8,752 nucleotides of DNA from positions 1 through 8,752 of the forward strand of contig MNDB01000116.1 in assembly GCA_001914705.1 (NCBI GenBank). The letters run 5' to 3'. The position numbers and the translations under genes are program-made. The notes beneath the pieces were generated by a model, which worked only from the letters and a program-made list of their open reading frames with translations, did not search any database and was not told the DNA's origin. Below, in pieces: positions 4,435 to 8,752 of the stretch. The DNA comes from Actinobacteria bacterium 13_2_20CM_68_14. GTDB taxonomy: Bacteria; Actinomycetota; Thermoleophilia; Gaiellales; Gaiellaceae. Position 1 is the stretch's first letter. Each line of letters opens with the position of its first letter.

Positions 4435-5901
4435 TCATACGTCCTGGTAGACGGTCACGACCTCGGTGTAGAACTCGAGCGCCGCTCGGCCCTGCTCGTG
4501 CGGCCCGTAGCCGGAGCCCTTGATGCCGCCGAACGGGACGTGCACGTCGGCGCCCGCGGTCTGGGAGTTGACGTGGAGCAGACCCGCCTCCATCTCGTTT
4601 ACGAACCGGTCCGTGGGCTCGAGGCTCGTCGTGAAGATCGAGGCGGAGAGCCCGAACTGCACGGCGTTCGCCCGCTCGATCGCCTCGTCGATCGTCTCAA
4701 AGCGGTAGAGCGATGTCACCGGCCCGAAGACCTCCTCGCACGAGAGCATCGCGTCGTCGGCGACGTTTTCGAACAGGGTCGGCGCGACCAGGTACCCGTC
4801 GTCGTCGAGGCGCGCGCCGCCGGAGAGCAGCTTGCCGCCCTCGTGCTTGCCCTTTTCGATCGCGTCGAGAATGGCGTTCAGCTGCGTCTCGTTCACGATC
4901 GGCCCGACCTCGGTCTCCGGATCGGCGGGGTCGCCGACCTTGCCGTGTCCGATGCGGTCAAGCAGCCGCTCCCGGAACTGGTCGTAAACGGGTGCCTGCA
5001 CGTAGATCCGCCGCGTGGCCGTGCACTTCTGCCCAGCGGACCAGAACGCTCCCGCGTAGGCGGCCTCGACGGCTCGTGTCATGTCCGCGTCCGCCATCAC
5101 GATGAGCGGGTTGTGGCCGCCGAGCTCGAGCTGGACACGCTTCCCGCGCTCGGTTGCCTCCTCGCGCACCTGGCGCCCGACCGCGACCGAGCCCGTGAAC
5201 GAGATCGCGACAACCTTCGGATGGCGGACGAGCGGCGTGCCGACCTCGGCGCCACGACCGATGACGACGTTGAGCACACCCGCGGGTATCCCCGCCTCGT
5301 CGAGACACGCCGCGAGGTGGAGACCCGTCAGCGGTGCTTCCTGTGCGAGCTTCAGGACAACCGTGTTGCCGTAGATAAGCGCAGGCGCGCTCTTCCAGGC
5401 GGGGATCGCCGCCGGGAAGTTCCATGGCGTGATCAGCCCGACGACACCGAGCGGGCGCCGCAGCGTGTACAGCGACGACCCCGTCGCCAACTGCTCGTAC
5501 TGCTCGCCCTTGGGTCGCCACGCCTCGCTTGCGAAGAAGCGGAAGATCGCTGCGACGCGCCCCGCCTCCAGGCGCGCCTCCCGCAGCGGCTTACCCATTT
5601 CGCGCGTCATGTCGGAGGCGATCTCCTCCACGCGCGTCTCCACCGCGTCGGCTGCGCGAGCCAGGACCGCGCCCCGCGCCGCGGCGGGCAGGCGCGACCA
5701 GCCGGGAAACGCCGCAGCGGCGGCCTCGACCGCCGCGTTCACATCGTCCTCGCCGGAAGCGGGAAACTCCCCGACGAGCTCGGATGGGCGAGCCGGGTTG
5801 TGCTTGTCGTAGGTGCGGCCGCTGTTTGCCGGCTGCCAGTTTCCGCCGACGTAGTTTGCGAAGGCTGGCCGCGCGGGGGCCTCCAGCACGCTATCGGACA
5901 T
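4435..5901 (-). CDS. Aldehyde dehydrogenase, alpha-ketoglutarate semialdehyde dehydrogenase-like
   Basis: A 488-aa full-length NAD(P)-dependent aldehyde dehydrogenase. Visible elements: TPWNFP with N161 (158-163), cofactor-site K184, FTGS (235-238), the general base E259 in LELGG, the catalytic cysteine C293 in SAGQKCTATRR (288-298), and EEVFGP (389-394). The SAGQKCTATRR block and the PFGGIKGSGYGPHEQGRAALEFYT end resemble alpha-ketoglutarate semialdehyde (2,5-dioxopentanoate) dehydrogenases. The upstream KdaD-type dehydratase makes exactly that aldehyde, so it probably forms alpha-ketoglutarate as the last step of an oxidative pentose pathway. Odd points: the usual K-P-A after the cofactor-binding lysine is K-L-A (184-186), and LELGG-K-NP is LELGG-H-NP (H263). 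The start at 5901 overlaps the KdaD stop by 11 bp. An AAAGGAG Shine-Dalgarno (5916-5910) sits 8 nt upstream, inside the KdaD gene. Other sugar-derived semialdehydes remain possible. Confidence 0.85.
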   Translation of the reverse strand: MSDSVLEAPARPAFANYVGGNWQPANSGRTYDKHNPARPSELVGEFPASGEDDVNAAVEAAAAAFPGWSRLPAAARGAVLARAADAVETRVEEIASDMTREMGKPLREARLEAGRVAAIFRFFASEAWRPKGEQYEQLATGSSLYTLRRPLGVVGLITPWNFPAAIPAWKSAPALIYGNTVVLKLAQEAPLTGLHLAACLDEAGIPAGVLNVVIGRGAEVGTPLVRHPKVVAISFTGSVAVGRQVREEATERGKRVQLELGGHNPLIVMADADMTRAVEAAYAGAFWSAGQKCTATRRIYVQAPVYDQFRERLLDRIGHGKVGDPADPETEVGPIVNETQLNAILDAIEKGKHEGGKLLSGGARLDDDGYLVAPTLFENVADDAMLSCEEVFGPVTSLYRFETIDEAIERANAVQFGLSASIFTTSLEPTDRFVNEMEAGLLHVNSQTAGADVHVPFGGIKGSGYGPHEQGRAALEFYTEVVTVYQDV

Positions 5902-6790
5902 TCGTCGTGCTCCTTTCCGGAGGGAGGAGGTCGGCTGCGGCGGCGACCGGGTTCACCAGCGTGCCGATCCTCGGGACGTGGATCTCGATCCGATATCCGG
6001 GCGCCAGGGCGACGTCGTCGGGCGGCACGAGCCCGGTTCCCGTGAGGAGGACGCTACCCGCGGGGACGGGGTTGTCGCGCACGAGCCAGGCGGCGAGCTC
6101 CTCGAACGAGCGGCGCATCCGCTCCGTCGACGTGCGCGCCTCGAAGGCGAGTGCGCCGTCGGAGGCGAGGATGCGCAGCCCGATCTCGAACGGCTGCGAC
6201 CAGTCCTCCGGGATCAGGATCGCTGGCCCGAGGGCGCAGGCGGCGGCGAACAGCTTCGCCTGGGGGAGGTAGAGCGGGTTCGCCCCTTCGACATCGCGCG
6301 CGGTCACGTCGTTACCGATCGTGGCCCCGAGCAGCTCCCCTTCCGCGTCAATGACGACCGCGAGTTCCGGCTCCGGGACGGTCCAGGACGCGTCTGAGCG
6401 GACGCCGACGGATCTCCCGGATCCCACGGTTCGCCGGCCCTGCGCGTCCTTCAGGAACAGCTCCGGCCGGTCGGCTTCGTAGACGAGGCTGTAGACATCT
6501 CGAGCTTCGACGCGACTCTCGTCGACGCGGGCCTCGCGGCTGCGCTCGTAAGTGACCCCAGCGGCCCAGGTTTCGGGCGGGACGAGCGGCGCCAGCAGCT
6601 CGAACGGAGGCGGGAGCTCCAGCGTCTCCGGGTCGAGCGCTTCGAGCGTGCGGCCGGTCGGTTCCCGGGCCCCGCGCAGCGCCGCGAGGATGTCGCGGGT
6701 CTCGAGCTCGAGCACGCGCGTCGGAGCGGCCGGCTCGACCAGCCCGAGCCGGGACTCGGCATCCTGCTCGCGAAAGCGGACGAGGCGCAT
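5891..6790 (-). CDS. kdaD: 2-keto-3-deoxy-pentonate (arabinonate/xylonate) dehydratase, FAH superfamily
   Basis: A 299-aa protein matching the KdaD-type branch of the FAH fold, which dehydrates 2-keto-3-deoxy-D-arabinonate (or the xylose-derived isomer, depending on host) to alpha-ketoglutarate semialdehyde. Typical blocks: GVTYERSREAR (78-88), YEADRPELFLK (104-114), GVRSDASWTVPEPELAVV (129-146), TIGNDVTARDVEGANPLYLPQAK (157-179) and LTGTGLVPP near the end. The metal triad is E140, E142 and D161, with the spacing expected for this subfamily. A much longer open frame continues upstream, but that extension is a shadow of the SDR gene. The ATG at 6790 gives the family N-terminus MRLVRFR and shares its A with the SDR stop (TGATG), indicating translational coupling; no separate Shine-Dalgarno is seen. 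Its stop overlaps the ALDH start. Stereospecificity cannot be read from the sequence. Confidence 0.85.
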   Translation of the reverse strand: MRLVRFREQDAESRLGLVEPAAPTRVLELETRDILAALRGAREPTGRTLEALDPETLELPPPFELLAPLVPPETWAAGVTYERSREARVDESRVEARDVYSLVYEADRPELFLKDAQGRRTVGSGRSVGVRSDASWTVPEPELAVVIDAEGELLGATIGNDVTARDVEGANPLYLPQAKLFAAACALGPAILIPEDWSQPFEIGLRILASDGALAFEARTSTERMRRSFEELAAWLVRDNPVPAGSVLLTGTGLVPPDDVALAPGYRIEIHVPRIGTLVNPVAAAADLLPPERSTTNVR

Positions 6791-7515
6791 CAGTAGACGG
6801 CGCGCCCGCCCGAGACGTCGAAGCAAGCGCCGGTCGCGAAGCTCAGGTCCTCGCTGGCGAGGTACGCGATCAGGCGCGCGACCTCCTCCGGCCGGCCTAG
6901 GCGCTTGAGCGGGATCCTGTCGACCATGTAGCCGATGTGCTCCTCGCTCAGCTGCCCGAGGATGGGGGTGTCGACGACGGCGGGCGCTATGCAGTTCACG
7001 AGCACGCCTGAGCCCGCGACTTCCTTGGCCATCGACTTTGTCATCCCGATCACCGCTGCCTTGCTCGCGGAGTACGCGCCGGCCATCGGATTGCCCTCCT
7101 TTCCGGCGATCGAGGCAACGTTGACGACGCGCCCGTAGCCGTGCTCGATCATCCGCCGCAAAGCCGCGCGGTTGCAGAAGAAGGTCCCGTCGCAGTTGAT
7201 CGCGAACACGCGGCGCCACTCCTCGTCGGGCATGTCAACCGTTCGCAGCGACTCGCCGCCGACGCCGGCTGAGCAGACGAGCACATCGAGCGGGCCGAGC
7301 TCGGACTCCACTCGCGCCACTGCTGCGTCGGCATCGGTTGAGCGCCTCACGTCGCCCTCGATCCCGAGGACATCGTCGTCAAGCCCATCGAGGTTCTGGT
7401 CGAGCACAGCGACGCGCGCGCCGCACCTGTGCAGCAACTCAACCGTCGCCGCGCCGATTCCGCTCGCGCCGCCGGTAACAAGCGCGACGCGCCCGCCGAA
7501 GTCGTAGGAGTTCAC
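6790..7515 (-). CDS. SDR-family NAD-dependent dehydrogenase, probable sugar dehydrogenase
   Basis: A 241-aa classical short-chain dehydrogenase of normal length. Motifs: TGGASGIG (14-21), D39 after the second strand (NAD-preferring), CSAG (81-84, in place of NNAG), the structural N107, catalytic S135, and Y148-x3-K152 (YSASK). As first gene of an operon with a 2-keto-3-deoxy-pentonate dehydratase and a semialdehyde dehydrogenase, it most likely oxidises an aldose to its lactone. Oxidation of another hydroxyl group is not excluded. A longer frame reaches back to 7617, but that start would overlap the end of the upstream hydrolase gene and add a non-SDR tail. The GTG at 7515 gives NSYDFGGRVALVTGG, the normal SDR beginning, and has a TATAAG box at exactly -12 to -7, so the mRNA is probably leaderless. 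Confidence 0.85.
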   Translation of the reverse strand: MNSYDFGGRVALVTGGASGIGAATVELLHRCGARVAVLDQNLDGLDDDVLGIEGDVRRSTDADAAVARVESELGPLDVLVCSAGVGGESLRTVDMPDEEWRRVFAINCDGTFFCNRAALRRMIEHGYGRVVNVASIAGKEGNPMAGAYSASKAAVIGMTKSMAKEVAGSGVLVNCIAPAVVDTPILGQLSEEHIGYMVDRIPLKRLGRPEEVARLIAYLASEDLSFATGACFDVSGGRAVY

Positions 7516-7521
7516 AGTGGT

Positions 7522-7527
7522 CTTATA
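7522..7527 (-). promoter_or_regulatory. TATAAG -10 box for a leaderless SDR transcript
   Basis: On the minus strand TATAAG lies 6 nt before the GTG start at 7515, placing transcription start at or next to the first base of the start codon. No Shine-Dalgarno is present, consistent with leaderless initiation, which is frequent in actinobacteria. No convincing -35 is seen; that region (about 7545-7550) falls inside a hairpin. Confidence 0.55.
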
Positions 7528-7535
7528 ACCGGCCA

Positions 7536-7572
7536 CTGCCGCGCCCGCCTCGTAACGGCGCGGGCGCGGTAG
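7536..7572 (-). terminator. 13-bp GC-rich hairpin between hydrolase and SDR genes
   Basis: CTGCCGCGCCCGC (7536-7548) pairs with GCGGGCGCGGTAG (7560-7572), with a single G-T pair and an 11-nt loop, 25 nt past the hydrolase stop. No T-run follows. It probably ends the hydrolase mRNA. Because it also covers the -35 region of the SDR promoter, it could equally serve as an operator. Confidence 0.5.
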
Positions 7573-7597
7573 CTCACCGGAATTGTTCGGAAGACAG

Positions 7598-8419
7598 TTA
7601 GACGCCGCTCGGGACAAGGACGTCGTGCGGGAGGAAGTCCATGCCGACGACCGCGCCAGTTTGGCTCGGGGCCGGGTAGTCGTGCACCGGCAGGACGAAC
7701 GCGTTCTGGAGCGCCCTCTTCACTGCTGCCTTCTCCTCGCGCTTGGTCGTGGCGTGGTTTCCGGTCGGCTGCGGCTCGACCTCGAGGATCTGGTAGAGCG
7801 GCTCCACGATCTGGTTCTGGATGTCGTAGATCACGTCGCCGCAGATGCAGGCCCGTCCTTGCTTCGTCTCGACGAGCACGTTCATCGAGCCCTCCGTGTG
7901 GCCGCCGGCGGCCTCGCACCAGACGCCGGGGATGATCTCTTCGGGGCCTGAGAGCTCGAGGTCGAGCAGCCGCAACGCGCCTGGCGTGTGCAGCCGGTCG
8001 ATCAGATGCTTGACGTACTCGGCCGGGTATTGCTCGCCCATGAGACCTGAGACCGAGAACTCGAGCTCGCGGCGGTTGATGACGACGGTCGTCGAGACCG
8101 GGAAGGTCTCGTCCTGGCCCGCGTGGTCGATGTGCAGGTGCGTGTGCAGGATCCAGCGAATGTCACTCGGAGCCAAGTCGTACTTCGCCAGCTGGTTCTC
8201 GAGCTCCATCTCCTCGGTCACGTAGCCGGTCATCCCGAGCCGCTGCATGATCTCGGCGTGGCTCGCGCCCGTGTCGACGAGGATGGGCTCCTCGCCGCCG
8301 AGAATCAGGAAGCCGAATGTCGGAATACGCGTCCGGACCCCCATGTTGCGGCCTAGCACGAGGAAGCTCGACTCGATGTCGATGTCGATGAGGCTCAAAA
8401 GCTTGATCTCCAGGGCCAT
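7598..8419 (-). CDS. Metallo-beta-lactamase-fold hydrolase, AiiA/AttM lactonase-like
   Basis: A 273-aa single-domain metallo-hydrolase. The dinuclear metal motif H94-x-H96-x-D98-H99 (HTHLHIDHAG, 92-101) is complete, with further ligands H174 (GGHTEGS), D195 (CGDVIYD) and H246 (LPVHDYP). LVDTGAS (47-53) and the overall order resemble N-acyl-homoserine lactonases of the AiiA/AttM type, so lactone hydrolysis is the best guess. Quorum quenching is only one option: next to a sugar-oxidation operon it could open a sugar lactone. There is no signal peptide, so it is cytoplasmic. A longer in-frame ORF reaches 8680 but crosses the divergent gene. The ATG at 8419 is chosen because AAAGGA (8431-8426) sits 6 nt upstream; the ATG at 8425 would overlap that site. 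The promoter at 8460-8488 fits this start. Confidence 0.85.
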   Translation of the reverse strand: MALEIKLLSLIDIDIESSFLVLGRNMGVRTRIPTFGFLILGGEEPILVDTGASHAEIMQRLGMTGYVTEEMELENQLAKYDLAPSDIRWILHTHLHIDHAGQDETFPVSTTVVINRRELEFSVSGLMGEQYPAEYVKHLIDRLHTPGALRLLDLELSGPEEIIPGVWCEAAGGHTEGSMNVLVETKQGRACICGDVIYDIQNQIVEPLYQILEVEPQPTGNHATTKREEKAAVKRALQNAFVLPVHDYPAPSQTGAVVGMDFLPHDVLVPSGV

Positions 8420-8459
8420 GGTCATCCTTTCGGGACGTAGAGTTCGGCCGACGGCGGTT

Positions 8460-8488
8460 GGTATATGCCTCGCCTCGGGTCGTGTCAA
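8460..8488 (-). promoter_or_regulatory. Sigma70-type promoter for the metallo-hydrolase
   Basis: On the minus strand a perfect TTGACA (8488-8483) is followed after exactly 17 nt by TATACC (8465-8460), four of six matches to TATAAT. Predicted transcription start is near 8453, giving a leader of about 33 nt to the ATG at 8419. This is the most canonical promoter in the window. Confidence 0.75.
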
Positions 8489-8497
8489 TGCCCGCAT

Positions 8498-8503
8498 TAA
8501 GCT
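8498..8503 (+). promoter_or_regulatory. TAAGCT -10-like box for the divergent dehydratase gene
   Basis: TAAGCT (pattern TAnnnT) lies exactly at -12 to -7 relative to the GTG at 8510, and no Shine-Dalgarno is present, so the transcript may be leaderless. No clear -35 is seen. The box is 10 nt from the TTGACA of the opposing promoter, so the two start sites likely interfere or share a regulator. Confidence 0.4.
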
Positions 8504-8509
8504 GTAGCC

Positions 8510-8752
8510 GTGGCCTTCGATCCGACCACCGACTACCCGCTCGGAACGCAGCGGCCCGACCTCATCCGGACGCCGGGGGGTCTCTCGCTCGAGGAACTGA
8601 CGCTCGACGCCCTCCGAGCGGGGAGGCTCGGGCCCGAGGAGATGCGTGCGACGGCGGAGACGCTCGGCCTCCAGTCGCAAGTCGCGGAGGCGGCGGGGCG
8701 CGACCAGCTGGGGGCGAACCTCGCCCGCGCGGCCGAGCTCACCGCCGTGCCC
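8510..8752 (+). CDS. pduE: B12-dependent diol/glycerol dehydratase small subunit, N-terminal part
   Basis: Eighty-one codons run from a GTG to the window edge without a stop. The product (DYPLGTQRPD at 8-17, LSLEELTLDALRAG at 25-38, MRATAETLGLQ at 44-54, AGRDQLGANL at 61-70, RAAELTAVP at 73-81) aligns block for block with the PduE/DhaE small subunit of coenzyme B12-dependent diol and glycerol dehydratases. These blocks correspond to DYPL, TLDDFTLENVL, MRITPETLRLQ, AGRDRLAMN and RAAELTAVP in enteric PduE. The enzyme turns glycerol or 1,2-diols into aldehydes by a radical mechanism. Only about seven residues precede DYPL, so the N-terminal extension of microcompartment-associated PduE is absent, suggesting a soluble cytosolic enzyme. 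It is divergent from the hydrolase and first in its unit, whereas the classical order is large, medium, small. The catalytic large subunit must therefore lie to the right or elsewhere. Confidence 0.82.
   Translation, partial: MAFDPTTDYPLGTQRPDLIRTPGGLSLEELTLDALRAGRLGPEEMRATAETLGLQSQVAEAAGRDQLGANLARAAELTAVP

Noticed and set aside
4498..6045. 515-aa open frame on the + strand
   Set aside because: It is antisense to the ALDH and KdaD genes, which carry full catalytic motifs. Its translation is Arg/Asp/Val-rich with no domain, the usual shadow of GC-rich codon use.
6791..7219. Long N-terminal extension of the KdaD frame
   Set aside because: It is a shadow of the SDR gene; the family N-terminus starts at the ATG at 6790.
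7516..7617. 34-residue N-terminal extension of the SDR
   Set aside because: It would overlap the upstream hydrolase stop, cross a hairpin and the TATAAG box, and adds a sequence not found in SDRs.
8420..8680. 87-residue N-terminal extension of the metallo-hydrolase
   Set aside because: It would cross the promoter and the dehydratase small subunit gene; the ATG at 8419 has a good Shine-Dalgarno.

Overview
The window is GC-rich (about two thirds G+C or more by eye) and densely coded, with GTG starts and several starts that lack a Shine-Dalgarno sequence. Together with the kinds of catabolic enzymes present, this suggests an actinobacterium, perhaps a Thermoleophilia-like soil lineage (Gaiellales/Solirubrobacterales). 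The taxonomic guess is inference; nothing here identifies a species.

Layout. (1) 1-569, +: the 3' end of a sialidase/BNR-like protein with two Asp-boxes, followed by a perfect 10-bp hairpin. (2) 570-1240: a 670-bp gene-poor stretch. It holds a repeat-rich patch, a 3' tRNA fragment (Gly-like, about 961-1005) with no matching 5' half, and a hairpin just downstream. (3) 1241-3331, +: a two-gene operon of a GlcD-type FAD-linked 2-hydroxyacid oxidase/dehydrogenase and a fumarylacetoacetate hydrolase (FAH) family enzyme. Between them is a strong Shine-Dalgarno serving a six-codon mini-ORF whose stop overlaps the FAH start. (4) 7515 down to 3303, -: an operon of SDR dehydrogenase, 2-keto-3-deoxy-pentonate dehydratase (KdaD type) and alpha-ketoglutarate semialdehyde dehydrogenase-like ALDH, linked by overlapping start and stop codons. 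After a 136-bp gap with two abutting hairpin repeats comes an NAD-dependent epimerase/dehydratase. (5) 8419 down to 7598, -: an AiiA/AttM-like metallo-beta-lactamase-fold hydrolase with a clear sigma70-type promoter. (6) 8510 to the window end, +: the start of a B12-dependent diol/glycerol dehydratase small subunit (PduE-like), divergent from the hydrolase and not visible in a simple long-ORF scan.

How the genes fit. SDR, KdaD and the ALDH match the oxidative (Weimberg-type) route for pentoses or related sugars. A sugar is oxidised by the SDR, 2-keto-3-deoxy-pentonate is dehydrated to alpha-ketoglutarate semialdehyde, and this is oxidised to alpha-ketoglutarate. The first-step sugar-acid dehydratase is not in the window. 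The metallo-hydrolase next to the operon is a candidate lactonase, but this is speculative. The GlcD/FAH pair and the epimerase look like further sugar-acid or 2-hydroxyacid catabolism with unknown substrates.

I see no IS element, CRISPR array, defence system or complete RNA gene. The features most worth a second look are the paired hairpin repeats at 4309-4409, the truncated tRNA, the mini-ORF at 2655, and the placement of the diol dehydratase small subunit first in its transcription unit.
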